Below, piece by piece: positions 25,451-33,700 of a stretch of DNA of 64,000 nucleotides; the stretch's first letter is position 1, and each line of letters begins with the position of its first letter. The DNA lies in NCBI GenBank assembly GCA_947625285.1, contig CANQNS010000001.1, forward strand, positions 186,001 through 250,000, written 5' to 3'. A program made the translations under genes and the position numbers. The DNA is from an uncultured Oscillospiraceae bacterium. Its GTDB lineage: Bacteria; Bacillota; Clostridia; Oscillospirales; Oscillospiraceae. Under the pieces are notes generated by a model, which was given only the letters and a program-made list of their open reading frames with translations, did no database searches and had not been told where the DNA came from.

Positions 25451-25711
25451 TTACGACCGGGTTATCACATGAGAGTAAGCCGTTTTCGCGTTCACGCCCG
25501 GCAGCGTGCCGATCTCCCCGGCCATGGTGTTGATCACGTCCTGGGGCGCGTCCATGGCGATGGAGATGACGTTGATATCCCGCTCCCGGTACGGTATCCC
25601 CATCCGCCCAAGGATGTAGCCGGAATAGCGGTGCAAAATAGCGTTGAGCTGCTCGGTGCTGTCCAGATCCTCCACGATGATGCCGATCACGGCCACCCGC
25701 GTTACCATCAT
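25451..25711 (-). CDS. TM1266-family putative iron-only hydrogenase system regulator
   Basis: The 86-residue ACT/NikR-like domain protein begins MMVTRVAVIGIIVED and contains YSGYILGRMGIPYRERDINV, which matches the TM1266/TIGR03959 family. These small proteins are usually found near [FeFe]-hydrogenase maturation genes (hydEFG). None of those genes is here; instead it is the first gene of the ABC transporter operon. Ligand and targets are unknown. A structured leader with a terminator precedes it. Confidence 0.8.
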   Translation of the reverse strand: MMVTRVAVIGIIVEDLDSTEQLNAILHRYSGYILGRMGIPYRERDINVISIAMDAPQDVINTMAGEIGTLPGVNAKTAYSHVITRS

Positions 25712-25834
25712 GATCGCTCATATCCTCCCTCTCGATAATAAAAAGCCGCGCCGAAAGACGCGGCCAGGGCATGCGGAGCCTCGCTTCGCTGCCCGTGTCT
25801 TTCGCTGTAACTCCCCGTTTTGGCGTCAGCCACA
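25712..25834 (-). promoter_or_regulatory. Candidate riboswitch or attenuator leader
   Basis: On the minus strand the RNA of about 120 bases holds a GGGCA...TGCCC stem (25767-25794), then an intrinsic terminator (25735-25764). An upstream CGAAAGAC (25797-25804) is exactly complementary to GTCTTTCG (25752-25759), which covers the terminator loop and the inner part of one arm. The two pairings exclude each other, as in a transcription attenuator. It does not match the TPP, guanidine-I, THF or SAM consensus features I can recall. Confidence 0.55.
25735..25764 (-). terminator. Leader terminator upstream of the TM1266 gene
   Basis: A GCCGCG stem with an 8-base loop is followed on the minus strand by TTTTTATTA, before the start codon of the operon's first gene. 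Its position implies conditional read-through. Confidence 0.7.
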
Positions 25835-25839
25835 TCCAT

Positions 25840-25868
25840 ATTATAAAACCGCCCCGCGCCGCTTGCAA
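25840..25868 (-). promoter_or_regulatory. Sigma-70 promoter of the TM1266-ABC operon
   Basis: On the minus strand TTGCAA (25863-25868) and TATAAT (25840-25845) are separated by 17 bases. It is back to back with the promoter at 25898-25926. Confidence 0.8.
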
Positions 25869-25897
25869 GATTTTTCTCCCGGCCCGGGAAAAAGTTC

Positions 25898-25926
25898 TTG
25901 ACAAGCTGCATTATTTGCATTATAGT
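25898..25926 (+). promoter_or_regulatory. Sigma-70 promoter of the YtrA-type regulator operon
   Basis: TTGACA (25898-25903) and TATAGT (25921-25926) are separated by 17 bases, 34 bases upstream of the GTG start. Confidence 0.85.
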
Positions 25927-25941
25927 AAGTAATGCAAATAA
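25911..25941. promoter_or_regulatory. Palindromic operator overlapping the -10 box
   Basis: Two perfect 12-base inverted arms, TTATTTGCATTA and TAATGCAAATAA, are separated by 7 bases and cover the spacer, the -10 box and the expected +1. Autorepression by the adjacent GntR/YtrA protein is the simplest reading. Confidence 0.7.
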
Positions 25942-25960
25942 GACAAAGGAGGCGCTGCCT

Positions 25961-26332
25961 GTGCTGTTGAAGCTGGATTTCGGGTCGGACCGGCCCATCT
26001 ATATGCAGATACGGGACCAGATCGTGCTGGCGGTGGCCCGGGGGGAGCTGGCGGCGGGGGATAAGCTGCCCACCATCCGGGCGTTGGCGGAGGAGTGCGG
26101 CGTCAACATGATGACCGTCAGCAAGGCCTACCAGCTTTTGAAGCAGGAGGGGACCATCACCACGGACCGGCGCAGCGGCGCGGCGGTGGCCGCCCGGAGC
26201 GGGGCGGTCGGACCCACGCGGGAAACGGTGGAGGGCCTGCGGCTGCGTCTGGGGGAGCTCCGTCTGGCGGGGCTCGATGTGGAGCAGGCCGTGGAACTGT
26301 GCCGGAGGCTTTATGAGGAGGGAACGGAATGA
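25961..26332 (+). CDS. GntR-family transcriptional regulator, YtrA type
   Basis: The 123-residue protein has an N-terminal winged helix (PIYMQIRDQIVLAVARGEL, LPTIRALAEECGVNMMTVSKAY) and a short C-terminal dimerisation segment, the YtrA subtype. I chose GTG 25961, eight bases after AAAGGAGG; the track start at 25898 lies in the promoter. It overlaps the next gene by 4 bases, so it probably regulates that membrane protein and itself through the palindrome at 25911-25941. Confidence 0.88.
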   Translation: MLLKLDFGSDRPIYMQIRDQIVLAVARGELAAGDKLPTIRALAEECGVNMMTVSKAYQLLKQEGTITTDRRSGAAVAARSGAVGPTRETVEGLRLRLGELRLAGLDVEQAVELCRRLYEEGTE

Positions 26333-27675
26333 ACGCGCTGATCACATGGGGCCTGACGATTTGGCTGCCCGTTTTGATGTGTGGGTTGAATATCAACGAG
26401 GCGAAATTCAAAAAGAATCTGGCCGTAGGGGTGACCTTTCCCCGCCAGGCCCGGGAGGACCCGGCGGTGCTGGGGCTTTTGAAGGGCTTCAAGCGGGAGC
26501 AGATCGTCCTGTGTCTGGCGTTGATGGCGGCGGGGATAGCCTGCGCCGCGCTGACCTGGCGGTCGTTCGGCTTTGCGCCGTTTTTCCTGTGGATCGACCT
26601 GATGATCCTGGCCCAGTTCGTCAGCTATGCCCGCTGGAACGGGAAGCTGAAGAAGCTGAAAAAGGAGCGGGGCTGGACGGTGCCCAACCTCCGTGCCGCC
26701 AGCGTCACCATGGCGGCCGCGCCGGCCAGGCGGGTGAACGGGGTCTGGTTCGCGGCGGCGGCGGTGATCGCGGCGGTCCCGGCCGCGCTGGACCGGGGGC
26801 TGTGGATGATGTATTTTCTGGATGGAGCCATAGCCCTGGGCTGCTGGGCGGGGGCGAAGTACCTCTATCGGAACCGGGCGGAGACGGTGGACGAAAACGA
26901 CGCGGTGACGGCGGCCCTCACCCGTGTCCGCCGCCGGGCCTGGGACCGGGTGTGGCTGCTGTGCGCCTGGACGATGGCGGCCGTCAGCATCGGCATATGG
27001 CTGAGCACGGTGCTTTCTCCCGCCGCCGGCGGCGGGGCGATCCTGTTCACCGTGGTCCTGGCCCTGGGGGTGTGCGCCGTGGCTGTCGCGCTGGAATTTC
27101 GGGTCCGGCGGGTGCAGGAAAAGCTCACCGCCGGCAGCGGCGAGGGCTTTTATGTGGACGAGGACGACAAGTGGCTGTGGGGACAAATCTACTATGACCC
27201 CAACGACAGCCGCACCATCATCAACGCCCGCACCGGGGTCAACTCCACCGTGAATCTGGCCCGGCCCGGGGGCAAGGCGTTCATGGTCTTCGCCCTGATA
27301 CTGCTGCTGGGACTGCCCGTCATGGGCCTTTGCTTTGACGCCATGTTCGGCGCGCCCCAGCCCCTGCGGATCGAGGACGGGACCCTGCTGGCGGAGAGCT
27401 GGGGCAGGGACTACGCCCTGCCTCTTGAGGATATCGGGTCGGCGGAGCTCATCGACGCGCTGCCGAAGGGCATGGTGCGGGTCATGGGCACCGGCGCGGA
27501 CCAGCTTCTGAAAGGCAGATTCCGCACGACTTGGGGCGACGCGACGCTGTGCCTGGACCCCCGGAGCGGGCCCTGGCTGAAGGTGGAGATGGCGGACGGG
27601 ACGCTGTACATCCTGGGCGGGGGAGAGGCGTCTCAAACCCAGAGCGTATACGCCGCCCTGCGGGGGCCGGGATGA
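26329..27675 (+). CDS. Multi-pass membrane protein with DUF5808-like motif
   Basis: The 448-residue protein has about seven or eight hydrophobic segments and a central motif DEDDKWLWGQIYYDPNDSR that resembles DUF5808. The C-terminal 100 residues look like a small beta-rich domain. Proteins of this type lie next to YtrA/GntR regulators in many Bacillota and may act in envelope stress or peptide immunity, like SdpI-type proteins; this is inference from context. It overlaps the regulator gene by 4 bases and ends at a strong terminator. Confidence 0.65.
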   Translation: MNALITWGLTIWLPVLMCGLNINEAKFKKNLAVGVTFPRQAREDPAVLGLLKGFKREQIVLCLALMAAGIACAALTWRSFGFAPFFLWIDLMILAQFVSYARWNGKLKKLKKERGWTVPNLRAASVTMAAAPARRVNGVWFAAAAVIAAVPAALDRGLWMMYFLDGAIALGCWAGAKYLYRNRAETVDENDAVTAALTRVRRRAWDRVWLLCAWTMAAVSIGIWLSTVLSPAAGGGAILFTVVLALGVCAVAVALEFRVRRVQEKLTAGSGEGFYVDEDDKWLWGQIYYDPNDSRTIINARTGVNSTVNLARPGGKAFMVFALILLLGLPVMGLCFDAMFGAPQPLRIEDGTLLAESWGRDYALPLEDIGSAELIDALPKGMVRVMGTGADQLLKGRFRTTWGDATLCLDPRSGPWLKVEMADGTLYILGGGEASQTQSVYAALRGPG

Positions 27676-27696
27676 GCCGAAACGGTACGAAACAGC

Positions 27697-27728
27697 AAAA
27701 ACGGGGGCGGGGATCCGCCCCCGTTTTT
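27697..27728. terminator. Bidirectional-type terminator
   Basis: The sequence AAAAACGGGGGCGG with its complement forms a long stem ending in TTTTT, 21 bases after the membrane protein stop. Confidence 0.88.
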
Positions 27729-27767
27729 CGTCCCGCTGATTTTGGCGTTATCCGCGGGCGATGGTGC

Positions 27768-27796
27768 TTTTCAATCGCGGAAATATCTGCTATAAT
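27768..27796 (+). promoter_or_regulatory. Probable promoter of the phosphoketolase gene
   Basis: TATAAT (27791-27796) is preceded at 17 bases by TTTTCA, a weak -35 box. It lies 79 bases upstream of the start. Confidence 0.5.
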
Positions 27797-27874
27797 GGAC
27801 AAGGTCTACCAGTGTCGGGCCGCGGTAAATACGGCCGCCGCGCCCGGACATACTACAAAACAGAGGTGAAAGCA

Positions 27875-30256
27875 ATGACGTACCACAAGGAATTTGCCGC
27901 TACGCCGGAAATGCTCCACACCATGGATATGTACTGGCGTGCGGCCAACTATCTCGCCGCCGGACAGCTTTACCTGCTGTCCGACCCCCTGCTGAAGACC
28001 CCCCTGACGGAGAAGCACTTCAAGCGCAAGATCGTGGGTCACTGGGGCACCGTGCCCGGCCAGAACTTCATTTACACACACCTCAACCGTGTCATCCGGG
28101 CCTATGACCTAAACATGATCTACCTGTCCGGCCCCGGTCACGGGGGCAACGGCATGGTGGCCCAGGACTGGCTGGACGGCAGCTATACGGAGATCTATCC
28201 CAACATCACCCGGGACGAGGCCGGTATGGAGAGGCTGTTCAAGCAGTTCTCCTTCCCCGGCGGCATCCCCTCCCATGTGGCGCCGGAGACCCCGGGCTCC
28301 ATCCATGAGGGCGGCGAGCTGGGCTATTCCCTGGCCCACGCCTTCGGCGCGGTCAGCGACAACCCCACCCTGATCGCCGCCTGCGTGGTGGGCGACGGCG
28401 AGGCGGAGACCGGCCCGCTTGCCACCTGCTGGCATTTGAACAAATTCACCGACCCCCGCACCGACGGCGCGGTGCTGCCCATCCTGCACCTGAACGGCTA
28501 CAAGATCGCCAACCCCACCGTCCTGGCCCGCATCCCCAACGAGGAGCTGAAAAAGTTCTTCGAGGGCTGCGGCTGGACCCCCATCTTCGTGGAGGGCAGC
28601 GACCCCGAAAAGATGCACCCGGCCATGGCAAAGGCTCTGGACACCGCCATCCGCTCCATCCTGCGCATCCAGGAGAACGCCCGCGTCCACGGCGACGGCA
28701 GCCGGGTCCACTGGCCCATGATCGTGCTGCGCGCCCCCAAGGGCTGGACCGGCCCCAAGGTGGTGGACGGCCAGCCCATCGAGGGCACCTTCCGGGCCCA
28801 CCAGGTCCCCATCCCCGCGGATACGGACGAGCACCGCAAGATGATTGAGGAGTGGCTGCGGTCCTATCATCCGGAGGAGCTGTTCGACGAAAACGGCGCC
28901 CCCGTCCAGGCCCTGCTGGACCTGCCCCCCAAGGGCAGCGCCCGCATGGGCGCCAACCCCAACGCCAACGGCGGCCTGCTTTTGAAGGACCTGCGCCTGC
29001 CCGACTTCCGGGACTACGGCGTGGACCTGCCGGCCCCCGGCGCGGTGGAGGCGGAGGATATGCGTAAGCTGGGCGAGTTCGTCCGGGACATCTACTCCAT
29101 GAACGCCGACAGCCGCAACTTCCGGGTCTTTGGCCCGGACGAGACCATGTCCAACCGGCTGGGGCCCGTGTTCGAGGTCACCGGCCGTGACTGGAACGGC
29201 GACGTGCTGGAGGGGGACGAATTTCTCTCTCAGGACGGCCAGGTCATGGACTCCTTCCTTTCCGAGCACGTCTGCGAGGGCATGCTGGAGGGGTATCTGC
29301 TCACCGGCCGCCACGGCTTTTTCAACTCCTACGAGGCGTTCATCCGCATCGTGGACAGCATGGTGAGCCAGCACGCCAAGTGGCTGAAGGTCTGCAACCA
29401 GCTACCCTGGCGGCAGAAGATCGCCTCCCTGAACTATGTGCTGGCCTCCAACGTGTGGCAGCAGGACCACAACGGCTTCACCCACCAGGACCCGGGCTTT
29501 TTGGATCACGTTGCCAACAAGAAGGCGGACGTGGTGCGGCTGTACCTGCCCCCAGACGCCAACTGCCTGCTGAGCGTGTTCGACCACTGCATCCGCAGCC
29601 GGAACTATGTGAACGTGGTGGTGGCCTCCAAGCACCCCCGTCCCCAGTGGCTGACTATGGAGCAGGCCGTCAAGCACTGCACCGAGGGCATCGGCATCTG
29701 GCAGTGGGCCTCCACGGACGCCTGGTCCGAGCCGGACATCATCATGGCCTGCTGCGGCGACACGCCCACTTTGGAGACCCTGGCGGCGGTGACTATTTTG
29801 CGGGACGCCTTCCCGGAGCTGAAGATCCGGGTCATCAACGTGGTGGACCTGATGCGGCTCCAGTCCGACTCCCAGCACCCCCACGGCCTGCCCGACCGGG
29901 ATTACGATATGCTCTTCACCGTGGATAAGCCCATCGTGTTCGCCTTCCACGGCTATCCCAGCCTGATCCATGAGTTCACCTACAAGCGCAAGAACAAGAA
30001 CCTGCACGTACGTGGCTATATCGAGGAGGGCACCATCACCACGCCCTTCGATATGCGCGTGCTGAACAACATCGACCGGTACCATCTGGTGCTGACCGCC
30101 CTGCAGAACCTGGACTGCTTGGGCAACCGCAGCGCGGCCCTGGCCCAGCAGATGCGGGACAAGCTGGTGGAGCACAAGCAGTATATCGCCAAGTACGGCG
30201 TGGATCTGCCGGAGGTCGCTGAGTGGAAGTGGACGCCTAATGCATCGAAAGACTGA
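27875..30256 (+). CDS. xfp: Xylulose-5-phosphate/fructose-6-phosphate phosphoketolase
   Basis: This thiamine-diphosphate enzyme splits xylulose 5-phosphate or fructose 6-phosphate to acetyl phosphate and an aldose phosphate. The 793-residue protein has the N-terminal [15 protein letters not shown] region, the ThDP-binding [19 protein letters not shown] motif, [13 protein letters not shown], and the [14 protein letters not shown]-terminal domain. ATG 27875 follows CAGAGGTGAA; the track start is within the leader. The last codons (NASKD) and the stop lie inside a perfect hairpin of array A, so the C-terminus may have been changed by that array. Confidence 0.95.
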   Translation: MTYHKEFAATPEMLHTMDMYWRAANYLAAGQLYLLSDPLLKTPLTEKHFKRKIVGHWGTVPGQNFIYTHLNRVIRAYDLNMIYLSGPGHGGNGMVAQDWLDGSYTEIYPNITRDEAGMERLFKQFSFPGGIPSHVAPETPGSIHEGGELGYSLAHAFGAVSDNPTLIAACVVGDGEAETGPLATCWHLNKFTDPRTDGAVLPILHLNGYKIANPTVLARIPNEELKKFFEGCGWTPIFVEGSDPEKMHPAMAKALDTAIRSILRIQENARVHGDGSRVHWPMIVLRAPKGWTGPKVVDGQPIEGTFRAHQVPIPADTDEHRKMIEEWLRSYHPEELFDENGAPVQALLDLPPKGSARMGANPNANGGLLLKDLRLPDFRDYGVDLPAPGAVEAEDMRKLGEFVRDIYSMNADSRNFRVFGPDETMSNRLGPVFEVTGRDWNGDVLEGDEFLSQDGQVMDSFLSEHVCEGMLEGYLLTGRHGFFNSYEAFIRIVDSMVSQHAKWLKVCNQLPWRQKIASLNYVLASNVWQQDHNGFTHQDPGFLDHVANKKADVVRLYLPPDANCLLSVFDHCIRSRNYVNVVVASKHPRPQWLTMEQAVKHCTEGIGIWQWASTDAWSEPDIIMACCGDTPTLETLAAVTILRDAFPELKIRVINVVDLMRLQSDSQHPHGLPDRDYDMLFTVDKPIVFAFHGYPSLIHEFTYKRKNKNLHVRGYIEEGTITTPFDMRVLNNIDRYHLVLTALQNLDCLGNRSAALAQQMRDKLVEHKQYIAKYGVDLPEVAEWKWTPNASKD

Positions 30257-30399
30257 CGTCTTTCGATGCGAAGGTCGCAGCCCGCTGCAGCGCACGGACC
30301 GCGAAGCGGCCCGCACGTTTGCGGGCTGAGAAGAATGATCTCCCAGGCGCGTGTCCTGGGAGATCATGATCTAAATCGATTCGCGTCTGCGGACGCGAA
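30242..30399. repeat. Hairpin array A between xfp and prmA
   Basis: Consecutive short palindromes fill this 158-base gap. They are a 12 bp GCATCGAAAGAC stem with a TGAC loop (30242-30269), CCGC-GAA-GCGG (30299-30309), GCCCGCA-CGTT-TGCGGGC (30309-30326), a 13 bp ATGATCTCCCAGG stem (30335-30367) and TTCGCGTC-TGCG-GACGCGAA (30380-30399). The loop of the first holds the xfp stop codon. No protein is encoded. No clear flanking direct repeat was found here. Confidence 0.75.
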
Positions 30400-30418
30400 C
30401 TCTGCGAGGCTGATAAAA

Positions 30419-31333
30419 TTGGCAAATTGGTTAGAAGTGACCGTCCCCGCCCATGGGGACCCGGAGGCCCTGTGCGAGCAGCTCTCCGGCATGGGGCTGG
30501 AGGGCTTCGTCATCGAGGACGAGAAGGACTTCAGGAGCTTTCTGGAAAACAACACCCAGTACTGGGATTTCGTGGATGAGGAGTTGGAGCGGTCCCTGTC
30601 CGGGGCCAGCCGGGTGAAGCTGTGGCTGGCGGACGACGACGCGGGCCGGGCCATCCTGGCGGAGATGCAGAAAAAGGGCCTGGCCCCGGAAAGCCGCCCG
30701 GTGGCGGATTCGGACTGGGAGAACAACTGGCGGGACTACTATAAGCCCGTGGAGGCCGGGGAGAAGCTGGTGATCGTGCCCCAGTGGCACGATTACGCCG
30801 GGGATCGGATCCCCGTGCGGCTGGACCCGGGGCTGCTGTTCGGCACCGGGGACCATCCCACCACCCGGATGTGCCTGGCGGCGGTGGAAAAATACGCCGG
30901 GCCCGGAAAAAAGGTCCTGGACCTGGGCTGCGGCAGCGGCATATTGAGTGTGGCGGCGGCGGTGCTGGGCGCGGGGCCGGTGGAGGCCGCCGACGTGGAT
31001 GAAAAGGCCCCGGAGGTGGTCCGGGACAACGCCAAACTGAACGGGGTGGAGGCCGCCATTTCCGTCCATGTGGGGGACGTGATCGCCTCGGCTCCGCTGC
31101 GGGCCCGCCTGGGCGGGGGCTACGACCTGGTGCTGGCCAACATCGTGGCGGACGTGATCATCCCTCTGGCCGCCTATGTGAAGGGCTTTCTGGCCCCGGA
31201 GGGGGTCTTTGTCTGCTCCGGGATCATCGACGGCCGCCAGGAGGACGTGAGAGCCGCCCTGGAAAAAGCGGGGCTTCGGATCGAAAACACGGACCACATG
31301 GACGAGTGGACCTGCTTTGTGTGCAAGGCATGA
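30419..31333 (+). CDS. prmA: Ribosomal protein L11 methyltransferase
   Basis: PrmA trimethylates ribosomal protein L11. The 304-residue protein has the N-terminal L11-binding domain starting NWLEVTVPAHGDPEALC, then a Rossmann methyltransferase domain with VLDLGCGSGILSVAAAVLG and the PrmA signature DLVLANIVADVI. The family N-terminus places the start at TTG 30419, with CGAGG nine bases upstream; the track ATG at 30266 lies in hairpin array A and adds non-family residues. A TTG start immediately after the array suggests the array replaced the original 5' region. It overlaps the HAD gene by 4 bases. Confidence 0.9.
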   Translation: MANWLEVTVPAHGDPEALCEQLSGMGLEGFVIEDEKDFRSFLENNTQYWDFVDEELERSLSGASRVKLWLADDDAGRAILAEMQKKGLAPESRPVADSDWENNWRDYYKPVEAGEKLVIVPQWHDYAGDRIPVRLDPGLLFGTGDHPTTRMCLAAVEKYAGPGKKVLDLGCGSGILSVAAAVLGAGPVEAADVDEKAPEVVRDNAKLNGVEAAISVHVGDVIASAPLRARLGGGYDLVLANIVADVIIPLAAYVKGFLAPEGVFVCSGIIDGRQEDVRAALEKAGLRIENTDHMDEWTCFVCKA

Positions 31334-31944
31334 TAAAAAACATCGTTTTTGACATGGGCAACGTGCTCATCCGTTTTGACCGGGAGCTGTTCATCCGGCG
31401 GCTGGGTCTGCCGGAGGCGGACGGGAAGCTCCTTATGGAGCAGGTGTTCCTTTCGCCGGAGTGGGTCGGGATGGACTGGGGGGAGCTGACCGACCAGCAG
31501 GCGGCGGACAGCGTGTGCGCCCGGCTGCCGGAGCGGCTGCACGAGGCCGCCCGGCGGCTGGTCCTGGCCTGGGAGCAGCCCATACTGCCCGTACCGGGGA
31601 TGCGGGAGCTGATAGGGTCGCTGAAGGCGGCGGGCTATGGGATATACCTGTTGTCCAACGCCAGCTTCCGCCAGCGGGAGTACTGGCCCGCCATCCCCGG
31701 AGCGGAGCTTTTCGACGGGGAGGTCATCTCCGCGGAGGAGGGCTGCGTGAAGCCGGAGCGGGCCATTTATGAGACGCTTTTGACCCGCTACGGCCTTGCG
31801 GCGGCGGAGTGCTTTTTCGTGGACGATCTGCCCGGCAACGTCCAGGGCGCCCGCCGGTGCGGCATGGAGGGAGCCGTGTTCACCGGGGACGCGGACGCGC
31901 TGCGCTTACATATGCGCCAGGCCGGAATAAGGATTGGGGCATAA
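31330..31944 (+). CDS. HAD-superfamily phosphatase, subfamily IA
   Basis: The 204-residue protein carries HAD motif I IVFDMGNVLIRFD, motif II in LLSNASFRQREYW, the Lys in EEGCVKPERAIYE, and motif III in CFFVDDLPGNVQGAR. The pattern is that of the YihX-like group of sugar-phosphate phosphatases; the substrate is unknown. ATG 31330 overlaps the prmA stop, so it is translated from the same message. A strong terminator follows. Confidence 0.88.
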   Translation: MIKNIVFDMGNVLIRFDRELFIRRLGLPEADGKLLMEQVFLSPEWVGMDWGELTDQQAADSVCARLPERLHEAARRLVLAWEQPILPVPGMRELIGSLKAAGYGIYLLSNASFRQREYWPAIPGAELFDGEVISAEEGCVKPERAIYETLLTRYGLAAAECFFVDDLPGNVQGARRCGMEGAVFTGDADALRLHMRQAGIRIGA

Positions 31945-31955
31945 CGCCCCGCCAT

Positions 31956-31996
31956 AGAAAATACCGCCTCCCCCGGATGGGGAGGCGGTATTTTCT
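31956..31996. terminator. Bidirectional terminator
   Basis: An AGAAAATACCGCCTCCCC stem with its complement and a 5-base loop has A-rich and T-rich ends. It lies between the convergent HAD and DUF2812 genes. Confidence 0.88.
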
Positions 31997-32020
31997 GCAA
32001 AACAGGCGATTTTTATAAAC

Positions 32021-32929
32021 TTAATCCACTTCAAAGCGGAAGGCGCCGGCGGTGCCCTCCGGGGTGTCCGGGTCGTATCGGACGGTGACGTCATATCTGC
32101 CCGGCAGAAGGAACATGGTCTCGCGGGCCTGCAGGTCCTGGCCGCCGCCCATGCGGGCCAGCACGCTGCCCCGCTTGTCCGTCACGGTGATCTCCACGTT
32201 GGCGTCGGTTTTTACCTCCGCGTCCAGGGTGTAGTAGTCCGGCATGGGCACGCTCATCTCCCAGGTCCAGGGGCCCTGGTCCGGGTCGTAGACGTACTCG
32301 CTGTAGGAGGTCGCCTCAAAACGGATGAGGCCGAACACCAGCCCCAGCGCCAGCAGCGCGAGCACCACCCCAAAGCACCAGCGCATACTTTTCCGGGACC
32401 TGCCGGCTGTCTCCTGGCGGCGGATGCGCCAGGCTCCCACCAGGATCACAACGCCCAGCAGCAAACAGGCCAGGGAAACGAAGACGCCGGTCATGCTGGG
32501 ATGGCGCAGCAGGGCGAACAGATCCAGCGCCGCGCATATGAGCTCAACGGTGCCGAAGACATACCCCAGCCGGCTCCAGCGGCTGGCCATGTCCTGCACC
32601 GACTGCTCGTCGGTGTAGATGTCGTACTCCTCCGGGGGCAGGGCGGGGTCGTACTTCTTGCGGAAGAAGTGCCAGCCGTTGAAGGTGTCGCTGACGAACT
32701 GCCAGCCCTGCTCGGCAAAGGTGTCCCGGTAGCGGGCCGGGTCGTCGATATGCTGGTCGTAGTCCAGGGCGTAGCGGTAGCGCACGCTCTCGTCCCGGTA
32801 AAATACGCTGTGGAAGCATCCGCCCTTTTCCAGCTGCCAGCCCTTGTCCGACAGGGCGTTCAGGTCCTCTATCTCCCGCCGGTACTCCCAGGCGGGGTAC
32901 ATCACATAGCGCGTCTTTTTATTCCGCAT
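32021..32929 (-). CDS. DUF2812-containing membrane protein
   Basis: The 302-residue protein starts at ATG 32929 behind AGGGAGGAAAA; the long track ORF is an artefact. Residues 1-120 match DUF2812 (RYVMYPAWEYRREIEDLNALSDKGWQLEK), followed by two or three transmembrane segments and a C-terminal extracellular beta domain. DUF2812 proteins are commonly paired with PadR regulators, as here, where the regulator gene overlaps by 28 bases. The function of the family is unknown. Confidence 0.75.
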   Translation of the reverse strand: MRNKKTRYVMYPAWEYRREIEDLNALSDKGWQLEKGGCFHSVFYRDESVRYRYALDYDQHIDDPARYRDTFAEQGWQFVSDTFNGWHFFRKKYDPALPPEEYDIYTDEQSVQDMASRWSRLGYVFGTVELICAALDLFALLRHPSMTGVFVSLACLLLGVVILVGAWRIRRQETAGRSRKSMRWCFGVVLALLALGLVFGLIRFEATSYSEYVYDPDQGPWTWEMSVPMPDYYTLDAEVKTDANVEITVTDKRGSVLARMGGGQDLQARETMFLLPGRYDVTVRYDPDTPEGTAGAFRFEVD

Positions 32930-33255
32930 TTTTCCTCCCTCTCTATCATCATGCTGTCTGCCGCCGCGGTCAGATGCCGCAGCCGGTCGATCTCGTCCAG
33001 CAGCGCCTGCCGGCCTGCCTCCGTCAGCCGGTACAGCCGCCGCCGGTCCGCTTCCTGAACGGGACACTCCTCGATCCAGCCCTTTTTCATCATGTTGCCG
33101 GTGGCCCCGTACATGGTGCCGGAGCCGATGCGTACATGGCCCTCCGACAGAGCCAGCGTCTGGCGCATGATGCCGTAGCCGTGGTTGGGCCCCCGGTACA
33201 GGCACAGCAGGATGTAAAAATAACTCTCCGTCAAAGGCTCCGCGCCCCGGTCCAT
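32902..33255 (-). CDS. PadR-family transcriptional regulator
   Basis: The 117-residue protein has the PadR winged helix (LTESYFYILLCLYRGPNHGYGIM and IGSGTMYGATGNMMKKGWI) and a C-terminal helix. ATG 33255 follows GGTGGTGAGA; the track start at 33327 lies in the operator region. It precedes and overlaps the DUF2812 gene, the usual PadR-target arrangement. Inverted GATATGTCG repeats upstream are likely its operators. Confidence 0.85.
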   Translation of the reverse strand: MDRGAEPLTESYFYILLCLYRGPNHGYGIMRQTLALSEGHVRIGSGTMYGATGNMMKKGWIEECPVQEADRRRLYRLTEAGRQALLDEIDRLRHLTAAADSMMIEREEKCGIKRRAM

Positions 33256-33281
33256 AGTCTCACCACCCTGTGTCGCGTCAC

Positions 33282-33341
33282 GATATGTCGTGTTCCGACA
33301 TATCATGACTATATCGTAGCACGACATATCCGCCCTGTCAA
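33282..33341 (-). promoter_or_regulatory. PadR operon promoter and operators
   Basis: On the minus strand TTGACA (33336-33341) and TACGAT (33313-33318) are 17 bases apart. A perfect inverted repeat GATATGTCG-N5-CGACATATC (33282-33304) lies downstream, and a third CGACATATC half-site (33322-33330) lies in the spacer. ATGT/ACAT-type palindromes are typical of PadR sites. Confidence 0.7.
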
Positions 33342-33372
33342 CCCCGGAGGCGAAAAAAGTTTATCCCGCCCC

Positions 33373-33421
33373 TTGCAAAAGGGGTGGGCCGGGGCGTATA
33401 ATAGGGGTTAGAAACAACTAA
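33373..33421 (+). promoter_or_regulatory. Promoter and DtxR-like operator of the HMA gene
   Basis: TTGCAA (33373-33378) and TATAAT (33397-33402) are 18 bases apart. At the expected +1 lies TTAG-AAACAA-CTAA (33408-33421), the same TTAG-N6-CTAA pattern that occurs three times upstream of feoAB. Confidence 0.6.
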
Positions 33422-33442
33422 TCAAGGAGGGGAAAACGGGAC

Positions 33443-33700
33443 ATGACGAAGGTGCTGACGGTGGAGGGCATGATGTGCGGCATGTGCGAAAGCCATGTGG
33501 CGGACGCCTTGCGGAAGGTGCCGGGGGTGGAGAAGGCCTCCGCCAGCCGGTCGAAGCGGGAGGCGCGGGTGGTGTGCGGGCCTGAGGTGACGGACGAGGC
33601 ATTGCTGGCGGCGGTGAACGCCACGGGCTATGAGGCGTCCAACGTCCGGGAGGAAGCGGACGGGCCCAAAAAGGGCCTGTTCGGTTTTCGGAAGAAGTGA
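33443..33700 (+). CDS. Heavy-metal-associated (HMA) domain protein, CopZ-like
   Basis: The 85-residue protein has the ferredoxin-like HMA fold with the metal-binding motif GMMCGMCESHV (CxxC) near residue 12 and the family's second half (LLAAVNATGYEA). The C-terminal 15 residues are a basic tail (KKGLFGFRKK). Such proteins carry Cu(I) or related soft metals, but its operator matches those of the iron-uptake operon, so an iron-linked role is possible. AAGGAGGGG precedes the start and a terminator follows the gene. Confidence 0.85.
   Translation: MTKVLTVEGMMCGMCESHVADALRKVPGVEKASASRSKREARVVCGPEVTDEALLAAVNATGYEASNVREEADGPKKGLFGFRKK

Noticed and set aside
25712-25834. TPP, guanidine-I or THF riboswitch upstream of the TM1266 operon
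   Set aside because: None of the conserved core motifs I know for these classes could be found; only the terminator and antiterminator logic is clear.
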